This document shows, in pieces, positions 16,759 through 24,075 of a stretch of 64,000 bases of DNA. Every line of letters starts with the position of its first letter. Position 1 is the first letter of the stretch. The notes beneath the pieces are model-generated. The model saw nothing but the letters and a program-made list of their open reading frames with translations, made no database searches and was not told the DNA's origin. Origin of the DNA: DALYJJ01 sp033763935 (GTDB lineage: Bacteria; Acidobacteriota; Terriglobia; Bryobacterales; Bryobacteraceae); the NCBI GenBank assembly GCA_033763935.1, contig JANRJO010000068.1, forward strand, positions 139,338 through 203,337, written 5' to 3'. The translations under genes and the position numbers were made by a program.

Positions 16759-18199
16759 CACCTATGCCCCGGCCGCGGCCGCCCTGAAGGGCCGCATCCT
16801 GATCGTTGACGACGAAGCCGACATCCGCGAGAGCCTCGAAGCCCTCCTCGAGATGGAGAACTATCGCGTCGATCTCGCCCCGAACGCCACCGACGGGCTC
16901 CGCAAACTCGAGAACGGCGTCTATGACCTCGTCCTGCTCGACCTGATGATGCCCGACAAGAGCGGCCTCGAGGTCCTGGACGAAGTGCGCGCCCGCGACC
17001 TCGAAACCCCGATCTTCATGATCACCGCCTACGGCTCTGTCGAGATCGCCGTCCAGGCCATCAAGTCCGGCGCGAACGACTACTTCTCCAAGCCCTGGGA
17101 CAACGAAAAGCTGCTCATCGAAATCGATCGCATGATCGCCAAGGGCCGCCTCGAGCGCGAAAACACGCAGCTCAAACGCGCCCTCAAGCAGCGCTATTCG
17201 TTCCCCAACATCGTCGGCAAGAGCGACCGCATGCAGCGCGTCCTCGACCTCGTCACCCAGGTCGCCCCCAGCCGCTCCACCATCCTCATCACCGGCGAAA
17301 CCGGCACCGGCAAAGAACTCATCGCCAAGGCCATCCACGCCAACTCGCCCCGCGCCGACAACCCCTTCGTCGCCGTCAACAGCGGCTCCCTCCCGCCCGA
17401 CCTCCTCGAATCCACCCTCTTCGGCCACGTCAAGGGCGCCTTCACCGGCGCGCTCGTCAACAAGAAGGGCTACTTCGAGACCGCCAACAAAGGCACCATC
17501 TTCTTCGACGAGATCGGCAACATCGGCGCCGAGACCCAGTCCAAGCTGCTCCGCGTCCTCCAGGAACGCGAGTTCATGCCCCTCGGCTCGAACGAAGTCA
17601 TCCGTGTCGACGTCCGTGTCCTCGCCGCTACCAATGCTGACCTCAAGCGTCTCGTCGAAGAGGGTAAGTTCCGCGAAGACCTCTACTACCGCCTGAACGT
17701 CATCAACATTCAGCTCCCGCCCCTCCGCGATCGCAAGGAGGACATCCCCGCCCTCGCCGACCACTTCTTCACCGTCTATTGCCGGGAGAACGAGAAGTTC
17801 CTCGATACCGCCGGCCGCTCCACCCTCAAGTTCGAACCCGAAGCCCTGCAGATGCTCATGGACTATAACTGGCCCGGCAACGTCCGCGAGCTCGAGAACG
17901 CCATCGAGCGCGCCGTCGTCCTCGCCGCCCAGCCCATCGTCCCCGCCGCCGTCCTGCCCGACCAGATCCTGCACGCCAGCGGCATGCGCGTCCGCCGTGA
18001 CGAAGCCGGCTACCTCTCGCCCGAAGCCAGCCTCTTCGAAATCGTCGCCGACTTCGAAAAACGCAAGATCACCGAAGCCCTCGAGGCCTGCAACTGGAGC
18101 CAGACCGAGGCCGCCGAGATGCTCCACATCCCCCTCAGCACCCTCAACCAGAAGATTAAACGCCTCGAAATCCAGGTGAAAAAGCGCGGCGCGCTATAG
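16751..18199 (+). CDS. NtrC-family response regulator, sigma-54 activator
   Basis: A 482-residue regulator with the full domain set: receiver (acidic pocket Asp20-Asp21, phospho-acceptor Asp64 in LLDLMMP), AAA+ domain with Walker A GETGTGKE near residue 181, the sigma-54 contact loop GAFTGA near 229-234, Walker B TIFFDEIG, arginine-finger region FREDLYYRLNV, and a Fis-type helix-turn-helix near 435-475 (WSQTEAAEMLHIPLSTLNQK). It is the partner of the kinase at 13852-16758. With a sigma-54 promoter ahead of the operon, positive autoregulation is likely. Confidence 0.92.
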   Translation: MPDTYAPAAAALKGRILIVDDEADIRESLEALLEMENYRVDLAPNATDGLRKLENGVYDLVLLDLMMPDKSGLEVLDEVRARDLETPIFMITAYGSVEIAVQAIKSGANDYFSKPWDNEKLLIEIDRMIAKGRLERENTQLKRALKQRYSFPNIVGKSDRMQRVLDLVTQVAPSRSTILITGETGTGKELIAKAIHANSPRADNPFVAVNSGSLPPDLLESTLFGHVKGAFTGALVNKKGYFETANKGTIFFDEIGNIGAETQSKLLRVLQEREFMPLGSNEVIRVDVRVLAATNADLKRLVEEGKFREDLYYRLNVINIQLPPLRDRKEDIPALADHFFTVYCRENEKFLDTAGRSTLKFEPEALQMLMDYNWPGNVRELENAIERAVVLAAQPIVPAAVLPDQILHASGMRVRRDEAGYLSPEASLFEIVADFEKRKITEALEACNWSQTEAAEMLHIPLSTLNQKIKRLEIQVKKRGAL

Positions 18200-18840
18200 C
18201 AGCTTCAACACTGCCGTCCCCGCCGGCCCGTCGTACAAGAGCTCCACCGACTTCAACTTCTTCGTCTTCCCCCGATAGTTGAAGTACAGGTACCCCCGCC
18301 CCGGCTTCTCCCGCGGCCCTTCCGGCAGCGCGCCCTCCACCGCCGCCACGTCCGCCGTCAGCGGCGCTTGCTCCGAATCCGCCTGCGCATCCGTCCCCGG
18401 CGCTCGCGGAGGCGCCGGCCCCCGCCCTTCCGCCGGCCGCCGGTCTCCCGGAAACCGCGGCTCCGGCGTCCGACGCCCGAAAATCAACGGCCCAGCATTC
18501 CCCTCGAACCCCGGCCGCCGCTCCCAATCCTCGTACTTGATCGCCGCCGCGACAAACGACGCCGGCTGCGCCGGCAGCACTTCCTTGCCGTTCAGCCGCA
18601 GCCGGAACTGCGACATCTTCACCTCGATCATCTTCCTAGGCGTTGGATACACGCCCACGTCCACCACCAGGTGATCCTCGCTCAGAAAACTCGCCCCCTT
18701 AGCGAAAAACTCCGCGCCAGGTACTCGGCCCCAATCGCGAAGTTCGCCAGCTCCGCCGCCGCCGGATAATCGGAGGCCTTCGACAGCGGCTCGTTCCCCA
18801 ACGCCCCCACCGCCGCCAGAAAAACGAGGACTTTCCTCAT
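18194..18840 (-). pseudogene. Secreted protein gene of acidobacterial type, broken by a one-base frameshift
   Basis: Two minus-strand frames together make one plausible protein. Frame A starts at 18840 with a signal peptide (MRKVLVFLAAVGALG) and reads ASDYPAAAELANFAIGAEYL before stopping at 18682. Frame B continues with FFAKGASFLSEDHLVVDVG, then SQFRLRLNGKEVL, a Pro/Arg-rich linker, and GRGYLYFNYRGKTKKLKSVE. Restoring one G in the run near 18704-18708 joins them as EYLAREFFAKG. Either the gene is recently broken, the base was lost in sequencing, or a -1 frameshift is used. The 3' end overlaps the response-regulator stop by 6 bp. Function unknown. Confidence 0.7.
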
Positions 18841-18848
18841 GCCCGCAG

Positions 18849-18854
18849 TATAAT
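18849..18854 (+). promoter_or_regulatory. TATAAT -10 element upstream of the DD-peptidase gene
   Basis: A perfect TATAAT lies 16 nt before the ATG at 18871, in the short divergent gap. No good -35 hexamer is visible at 16-18 bp, so another activator or an extended -10 may be used. Confidence 0.4.
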
Positions 18855-18870
18855 TCTTCCTATTCCTCGC

Positions 18871-20334
18871 ATGCGTCTCCTCCTGCCCCTGCTCCTTGCC
18901 GCCACGCTCGCCGCCGCCCCGCCGCTCAAGCGCGAGATCGACAAACTCCTCGCCTCCACCCCCATGTCCGCCCGTGCCCACTGGGGCATCCGCGCCGTTC
19001 GCCTCGACACCGGCAAAGTCCTCTATGAGCGCCAGGCGAAGAGCTTCTTCACCCCCGCCTCCAACACCAAGCTCTTCTCCACCGCCCTCGCCCTCTCCCG
19101 CCTCGGCCCCGAGTACCGCTTCAAAACCCGCATCCTCGCCGCCGGCGCTCCCGACGCGCAAGGCCGCCTCCCCGGCGACCTCCGCCTCGTCGGCGGCGGC
19201 GACCCCACCCTCACCGCCCGCACCTTCCCCTACGAGAAAGGCCCCGCCAAAGGCGACCCCCTCCGCGCCCTCGACGAGCTCGCCTCCCAGGTCGCCGCCC
19301 GCGGCGTCCGCGTCATCGAAGGCGACATCGTCGGCGACGACCGCGCCTACCCCTGGGAGCCCTACCCCGACGGCTGGGGCATCCAGGACATGGTCTGGGA
19401 ATACGGCGCCCCGGTGAGCGCTCTCACCATTAACGACAACGCCATTCGCCTTCGCGTCCGCCCCACCGCCCCCGGCCAGCCCGCGCTCGTCACCCTCGAC
19501 CCGCCCCTCGACCACTACGTCCTCCACGACCGCGTCCTCACCGTCGACACCCCTGACGCCCGCGTCGACGTCGACCGCCTCCCCGGCTCAAGCGAGCTCC
19601 GCGTGGCCGGCACGCTGCGCGCCGGAGGCATCGGCTACTCAACCCTGGTTGCCATCGACGACCCCGCGCTCTACGCCGCCCGCGCCTTTAAGGAAGCGCT
19701 CACCCGCCGCGGCATCGCCGTCCGCGGGCGTCCCCGCGCCCTCCACCGCCTCCCCGGTGAGATCCTCCCGGAACCCGAGCCCGCCGTCACCATCGCCGAA
19801 CGCGAGTCTCCCCCGCTCGTCGAAGTCCTCAAGGTCATCGATAAGGTCAGCCAGAACCTCTACGCCGAACTCGTCCTTCGTGAAGTTGCCCGCGTCCGGC
19901 GCGGCGACGCCGCCCGCCCCGCCGCCCTCGAGGAACTCCGCGCGTTCCTCGCCGAAGCCGGCGTGCCAAAGGACGACTACCGCTTCGAGGATGCCAGCGG
20001 CCTCTCCCGCCTCACCCTCATTACGCCGGAAGTCGTCACTACTCTTCTCACCTATATGGCGAAGTCCCCGCACGCCCAGCCGTGGTTCGACCTCATGCCC
20101 GTAGGCGGCGTCGACGGCACCCTCGAGAACCGCTTCAAGGACCTCCCCGACGGCAAACGCGTCGCCGCCAAAACCGGTTCCCTCAGCCACGTCAACGCTC
20201 TCGGTGGCTACGCCCTCACCCGCAAAGGCCGCCGCGTCGCATTCTCCATCGTCGTCAACGCCTACCGCGGACCCGCTTCCGAAGCCCGCGCGATCATTGA
20301 TAAAATAGCAGTGCTGTTCGCCAACGCGGACTGA
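18871..20334 (+). CDS. dacB: D-alanyl-D-alanine carboxypeptidase/endopeptidase (PBP4, peptidase S13)
   Basis: A 487-residue periplasmic penicillin-binding protein with a signal peptide (MRLLLPLLLAATLAAA). The three catalytic motifs are present and ordered: SxxK as Ser64-Asn-Thr-Lys67, SxN as Ser327-Gln-Asn329, and KTG at Lys434. The long insertion between SxxK and SxN is characteristic of the PBP4/S13 class. It trims or opens peptidoglycan cross-links. It starts 31 bp from the divergent broken gene and is followed 9 bp later by the FmdB-like gene. Confidence 0.92.
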   Translation: MRLLLPLLLAATLAAAPPLKREIDKLLASTPMSARAHWGIRAVRLDTGKVLYERQAKSFFTPASNTKLFSTALALSRLGPEYRFKTRILAAGAPDAQGRLPGDLRLVGGGDPTLTARTFPYEKGPAKGDPLRALDELASQVAARGVRVIEGDIVGDDRAYPWEPYPDGWGIQDMVWEYGAPVSALTINDNAIRLRVRPTAPGQPALVTLDPPLDHYVLHDRVLTVDTPDARVDVDRLPGSSELRVAGTLRAGGIGYSTLVAIDDPALYAARAFKEALTRRGIAVRGRPRALHRLPGEILPEPEPAVTIAERESPPLVEVLKVIDKVSQNLYAELVLREVARVRRGDAARPAALEELRAFLAEAGVPKDDYRFEDASGLSRLTLITPEVVTTLLTYMAKSPHAQPWFDLMPVGGVDGTLENRFKDLPDGKRVAAKTGSLSHVNALGGYALTRKGRRVAFSIVVNAYRGPASEARAIIDKIAVLFANAD

Positions 20335-20343
20335 GAACGAACC

Positions 20344-20574
20344 ATGCCCATCTACGAATACCTCTGCGAAGATTGCGGAACGCGATTTGAAAAGCTGGTC
20401 CGCTCCTCCGACACCGCCGGCCCCGCCTGCCCCTCCTGCGGCGAGGCCCACCTCAAGCGCGAACTCTCCACCTTCGCCGCCCACGCCAACGGTCGCTCCC
20501 CGGACTCCGCTCCCATGCCGGGCGGCTGCCCCGCCGGTATGTGCCGTACCCCGGGCCTCTGCGGAAGAAATTAA
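20344..20574 (+). CDS. FmdB-family zinc-ribbon protein
   Basis: A 76-residue protein beginning MPIYEYLCEDCGTRFEKLV, with CxxC at residues 9-12 and a second CPSC near 36-39, the regulatory FmdB zinc ribbon. The C-terminal tail has three more Cys (GGCPAGMCRTPGLC). Family members are small putative regulators of poorly defined role. It lies between the DD-peptidase and lexA, and may be co-transcribed with the former. Confidence 0.88.
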   Translation: MPIYEYLCEDCGTRFEKLVRSSDTAGPACPSCGEAHLKRELSTFAAHANGRSPDSAPMPGGCPAGMCRTPGLCGRN

Positions 20575-20606
20575 GCGAAGCGAACCCGACACCTGCAACA
20601 TTCCGC

Positions 20607-20635
20607 TTGACTTTCACCTTTTGTTCGCCAACAAT
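20607..20635 (+). promoter_or_regulatory. lexA promoter
   Basis: TTGACT (20607-20612) and AACAAT (20630-20635) are separated by 17 bp. The -10 box matches the consensus at four of six positions. The predicted start site is around 20642, so the leader before the GTG at 20654 would be about 12 nt. The operator palindrome covers the spacer and -10. Confidence 0.65.
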
Positions 20636-20646
20636 CGAACAAAAGG
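20617..20646. promoter_or_regulatory. Candidate LexA operator (SOS box), perfect 11-bp inverted repeat
   Basis: CCTTTTGTTCG (20617-20627) and its exact reverse complement CGAACAAAAGG (20636-20646) flank an 8-bp spacer. The inner GTTCG/CGAAC arms recall the GAAC/GTTC half-sites used by many LexA proteins. The dyad overlaps the lexA promoter, the expected place for autorepression, and its right arm also contains the AAAAGG ribosome site. Confidence 0.75.
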
Positions 20647-20653
20647 CGATATT

Positions 20654-21277
20654 GTGGCTTTAACCAGACGGCAAAAGGAAGTACTCGACTTCATCGCCTC
20701 CTTCATTGAGGAGCGCGGCTACAGCCCGAGCTATGAGGAACTGGCCGCGGGCCTCGACCTCAATTCGCTCGCCACCGTTCACAAGCACATCCAGGCGCTC
20801 GAGGCGAAAAGCTACCTTCGCAAGAGCTACAACATGAGCCGCAGCCTCGAACTCGGCTCCAAGTACTTTGAAGAGCAGCGCCACCGCTCGAGCGCCGCTC
20901 CCGCCGTTCCCCTCGCCGGCCGCATCGCCGCCGGTTCCCCGGTCGAAGCCATCGCTGGCCAGGAACGCCTCGAGTTCCGCGACTTTGTCGGCAGCGAGGG
21001 CACCTTCGCCCTGCAGGTCCGCGGGGAGTCGATGATCGAAGACCACATCTGCGACGGGGACTACGTTCTCGTCGAAAAAACGAATGAGGTGAAGGACGGC
21101 GAGATCGTCGTCGCCCTGGTCGGCGGCGCCGAGGCCACCCTCAAACGCTTCTATCGCGAGCCTGACGGCACCGCGCGCCTGCAGCCGGCCAACGCCGCGA
21201 TGCAGCCCATTCGCGTGTCACTCGATACGCTCGAAATCCAGGGCCGCGTCCTCGCCGTCCTGCGCAAGTACCGCTAG
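20654..21277 (+). CDS. lexA: SOS repressor LexA
   Basis: A 207-residue repressor/self-cleaving protease. The N-terminal winged helix opens ALTRRQKEVLDFIASFIEER; the cleavage site is Ala93-Gly94 (GRIAAGSP); the catalytic dyad is Ser126 (RGESMIEDH) and Lys164 (ATLKRFY). The GTG at 20654 was chosen because the family begins exactly here and AAAAGG lies 7 nt upstream. It represses DNA-damage genes until RecA filaments induce autocleavage. The palindrome at its promoter indicates autoregulation. Confidence 0.95.
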   Translation: MALTRRQKEVLDFIASFIEERGYSPSYEELAAGLDLNSLATVHKHIQALEAKSYLRKSYNMSRSLELGSKYFEEQRHRSSAAPAVPLAGRIAAGSPVEAIAGQERLEFRDFVGSEGTFALQVRGESMIEDHICDGDYVLVEKTNEVKDGEIVVALVGGAEATLKRFYREPDGTARLQPANAAMQPIRVSLDTLEIQGRVLAVLRKYR

Positions 21278-21287
21278 AAACACAAAA

Positions 21288-21307
21288 GGCCGCGGCGAAC
21301 CGCGGCC
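21288..21307. terminator. Bidirectional-type hairpin between lexA and the DUF2934 gene
   Basis: A perfect 8-bp stem, GGCCGCGG/CCGCGGCC, with the tetraloop CGAA (UUCG when read on the minus strand). It is flanked by AAAA on both sides, so on the minus strand TTTT follows the stem. It sits between two convergent gene ends. Confidence 0.7.
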
Positions 21308-21329
21308 AAAAGGAACGCGCGAAGCGCTC

Positions 21330-21737
21330 TTACGCGGTCAGCGCCGCTTCCCGGCGCGCCCGCACTTCTTCCTCCGCCCGCAGCCAGTCGGCGAGCGGAT
21401 CCCCGTGCTGGCAGCCCCTCGCCAACCAGTACTGGTAAGCAAGAAGGGCAACCTCTTCCCGGTCGTCCGCCGCCCCTATCGCCACTGCCATCGATGCAAG
21501 CGAACTTGCTGGCTGGGGCTCCTCGGCGGTGGCCATCACCGGTTCCGGCGCGGGCGCTGCCGCCGCTGCCGTCGTTTCCTTGGACTTCGTAGTCCGTTTC
21601 GCGGGAGCCTTGTGGGTGGCGGCCGCGGATTTCGCGCTGGTCGTACGGGTGGTCTTCTTGGCGGGGGCCGGCGCGGCCGCTGCCGCGGCGCCTTCCGCTT
21701 GAATCATCTCCGTCTCGGCTGTGCGTTTCTTGGGCAT
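21330..21737 (-). CDS. DUF2934 protein with histone H1-like Lys/Ala-rich N terminus
   Basis: A 135-residue protein. Residues 1-75 are Ala/Lys/Pro/Thr-rich (AKKTTRTTSAKSAAATHK, AKRTTKSKET), like bacterial histone H1-type tails that bind DNA. Residues 90-125 carry the DUF2934 motif AYQYWLARGCQHGDPLADWL. A strong ribosome site AAGGAGAG precedes the ATG, and TACACT (minus strand, 21775-21780) is a possible -10. Nucleoid binding is an inference from composition; DUF2934 function is unknown. Confidence 0.8.
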   Translation of the reverse strand: MPKKRTAETEMIQAEGAAAAAAPAPAKKTTRTTSAKSAAATHKAPAKRTTKSKETTAAAAAPAPEPVMATAEEPQPASSLASMAVAIGAADDREEVALLAYQYWLARGCQHGDPLADWLRAEEEVRARREAALTA

Positions 21738-21839
21738 TCTCTCCTTTTAGGTACCTCAGGTTGAGATTCTCTTCAGTGTAGCAAACGGCGAAAACATTTC
21801 CCGGCGCTTCTGTTTCGAACGCCTGGGCCTCTGGCTCCG

Positions 21840-22061
21840 CTATTTGCGTTCCGCGGCGGCGAGCTTCTCGAGCAGAGGACGCGCGAGGGCCATCGCCTCG
21901 CCGAACGCCTCCTGGTACTTCTGAAATCCGCGGTTCAACTCGAGCGCCTGCTCGGGCGTGAGGCGGGAACGGATGATCATGTCCCGAACGTGGACGGGGT
22001 TGGGCAGCAGCGTGTCTTCTTGCAGCTCTTCCAGCGCGGCCGTCGGGTCGTTGTGATACAT
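21840..22061 (-). CDS. Small hypothetical protein
   Basis: A 73-residue, predicted helical, soluble protein (MYHNDPTAALEELQEDTL..., then LTPEQALELNRGFQKYQEAF). I recognise no family. The ATG at 22061 is my choice because upstream residues look non-coding and a GGAAACCGGAG purine stretch precedes it; longer starts exist up to 22175. It runs ahead of the DUF2934 gene on the same strand. Confidence 0.5.
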   Translation of the reverse strand: MYHNDPTAALEELQEDTLLPNPVHVRDMIIRSRLTPEQALELNRGFQKYQEAFGEAMALARPLLEKLAAAERK

Positions 22062-22244
22062 CTCCGGTTTCCGGTCTTCGCCCTCTATTATGCACGCAAC
22101 CCAACCACACGGTTGTTTCCTGAAACCACTCGCGCCGCGCATACGTTCCGTAGAGAGATGCATCCGCGCCGCCAACCCCGTCCGCGTCGCGCTGAAATAC
22201 CCTACCCCACTGCCGGATCTACTCTTTGGAGGGGCCGGTCTGCC

Positions 22245-22273
22245 TTGACGCCCCCTTCGGCCAGACCTAGAAT
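22245..22273 (+). promoter_or_regulatory. Sigma-70-type promoter of the GWxTD gene
   Basis: TTGACG (22245-22250), a 17-bp spacer and TAGAAT (22268-22273) form the best vegetative promoter in the window. The start site would be near 22280, about 33 nt before the ATG at 22313. The 251-bp gap 22062-22312 holds nothing else I can identify. Confidence 0.7.
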
Positions 22274-22312
22274 TAATGTAGCTCGTAGTATCTTCTGGTA
22301 TCGGTGTACTTT

Positions 22313-23992
22313 ATGATGGCGAAACCTTCCCTTGTGTTCCTTACCGTCTCCGCCCTCCTGCTGAACGATGCGGCGGCGATCGCAGCCGACGACAAGAAGA
22401 AGGCCGATGCCGAGGGCCAGCGCGAGACCGTCGCCAAACCCCTCTCTGAGAAAGAGCGCCGCCGCCGCGAAGAACGCCTCCGCAAAGAACTCGAAACCCC
22501 CTATCGCAAGTGGCTCAACGAGGACGTCACTTACATCATCACCGACGAGGAGCGCGCCGCCTGGAAGCGCCTCTCCACCGACGAAGAGCGCGAGCAGTTC
22601 ATCGAGCAGTTCTGGCTCCGCCGAGACCCCACCCCGGACTCCACCGAGAACGAGTACAAAGAAGAGCACTATCGCCGCATCGCGTACGCGAACGAGCGCT
22701 TCGCCTCGGGCATCCCCGGCTGGAAGACCGACCGCGGCCGCATCTACATCACCTTCGGTCCCGCCGACGAAGTTGAATCGCACCCCTCCGGCGGCACCTA
22801 CCAGCGGCCCATGGAAGAAGGCGGCGGCACCACCTCCACCTTCCCCTTCGAGAAGTGGCGCTACCGCTACATCGAAGGCATCGGCTCTGACATCATCATC
22901 GAGTTTGTCGATCCCACCATGACCGGCGAGTACCGCATGACCATGGACCCGTCCGAGAAGGACGCCCTCCTCATGGTGCCCGGCGCCGGCCTCACCCTCA
23001 TGGAAGAGATGGGCATGGCGAACAAGGCGGATCGCTTCAGCCGCACCGACGGTACCCGCCTCGGCACCGGCAATATGCCGCTGCCCGCCCGCATGAACCA
23101 GTTCGAGCGCCTGCAGCAGTTCGCTGCCTTGCAGAAAGCGCCCGCCGTCAAGTTCAAGGACCTTGAGGCCCAGGTCAATACGCGCATTCTCTACAACCTG
23201 CTCCCCATGCGCGTCCGCGCCGACTTCCTCAAGATGACTGGCTCCACCACCATGGTCAGCCTGAGCGTCCAGTTCGACCGCAAGGACCTCCAGTTCAAGC
23301 AGAAGGAGAACGTCTCCCAGGCCGCCGTCAACATCTACGCGCGCGTCACCTCCATGGCCCGCCGCCCCGTGCACGTCTTCGAGGAAGTGGTCACCGTCGA
23401 CGTCGCCAGCGAGTTCCTGGAGGCCGCCGCGAAAGGCGTCTCCGTCTTCAATAAGTCCATCCCGCTGCCCCCCGGCCTCTATCGCATGAACATCGTCGCG
23501 AAGGACGTGGTGGGCGGCAACATGAACAACTACGAGATGGCGTTGAACGTGCCCCGCTATGAGGACGAGAAGCTGGGGTCTAGTTCCCTCATCCTCGCCG
23601 ACCTCATCGAGAAGGTCCCCACGCGCAACATCGGCACCGGCCAGTTCGTGATCGGCACCTCAAAGGTCCGCCCTCGTCTCAGCGAGACCTTCACCCGCGA
23701 CGAGAAGATGGGCATCTACATGCAGCTCTATAACTTCTCGCCGGATGAGAAGACGCAAAAGCCGAACGCCAGCATCGAGTACGAGGTGATCAAGAACGGC
23801 TCCAACGAGCAGGTGTTCCAGTTCGCCGAAGATGCCACCACCGTCGATGGTGCATCCGCCACCCAGGTGACCGTGGAGAAAGTGTTACCGCTCAAGACCC
23901 TGACGCCCGGGCAGTACACCATCAAGATTAAGGTGACCGACAAGCAGAACCAGCAAACGGTGAACCAGACGGCGTCGTTTACGGTAACATAG
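22313..23992 (+). CDS. GWxTD domain-containing secreted protein
   Basis: A 559-residue exported protein with a signal peptide (AKPSLVFLTVSALLLNDAAA). The name-giving motif GWKTD follows PYRKWLNEDVTYIITDEER and the acidic helix QFWLRRDPTPDSTENEYKEE, then GRIYITFGPADE. The C-terminal part is beta-rich with a Gln/Asn-rich end. The family is frequent in Acidobacteriota and neighbouring phyla; function is not established. The start is ATG 22313 or 22316. It is followed by an outer-membrane barrel gene, which suggests a shared envelope role. Confidence 0.85.
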   Translation: MMAKPSLVFLTVSALLLNDAAAIAADDKKKADAEGQRETVAKPLSEKERRRREERLRKELETPYRKWLNEDVTYIITDEERAAWKRLSTDEEREQFIEQFWLRRDPTPDSTENEYKEEHYRRIAYANERFASGIPGWKTDRGRIYITFGPADEVESHPSGGTYQRPMEEGGGTTSTFPFEKWRYRYIEGIGSDIIIEFVDPTMTGEYRMTMDPSEKDALLMVPGAGLTLMEEMGMANKADRFSRTDGTRLGTGNMPLPARMNQFERLQQFAALQKAPAVKFKDLEAQVNTRILYNLLPMRVRADFLKMTGSTTMVSLSVQFDRKDLQFKQKENVSQAAVNIYARVTSMARRPVHVFEEVVTVDVASEFLEAAAKGVSVFNKSIPLPPGLYRMNIVAKDVVGGNMNNYEMALNVPRYEDEKLGSSSLILADLIEKVPTRNIGTGQFVIGTSKVRPRLSETFTRDEKMGIYMQLYNFSPDEKTQKPNASIEYEVIKNGSNEQVFQFAEDATTVDGASATQVTVEKVLPLKTLTPGQYTIKIKVTDKQNQQTVNQTASFTVT

Positions 23993-24001
23993 GAATATGG
24001 C

Positions 24002-24027
24002 GGGGGTTCGCCCTAGGACCCCCTTTT
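24002..24027 (+). terminator. Putative rho-independent terminator after the GWxTD gene
   Basis: GGGGGT (24002-24007) pairs with ACCCCC (24018-24023), loop of 10 nt containing CCTAGG, and TTTT follows. It starts 10 bp after the stop. The short T run makes it moderate. Confidence 0.5.
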
Positions 24028-24075
24028 GGCCGTCGCCTCAGAGGTGACGCGGGAGAGAACGGAAGGCTTCGCGTG

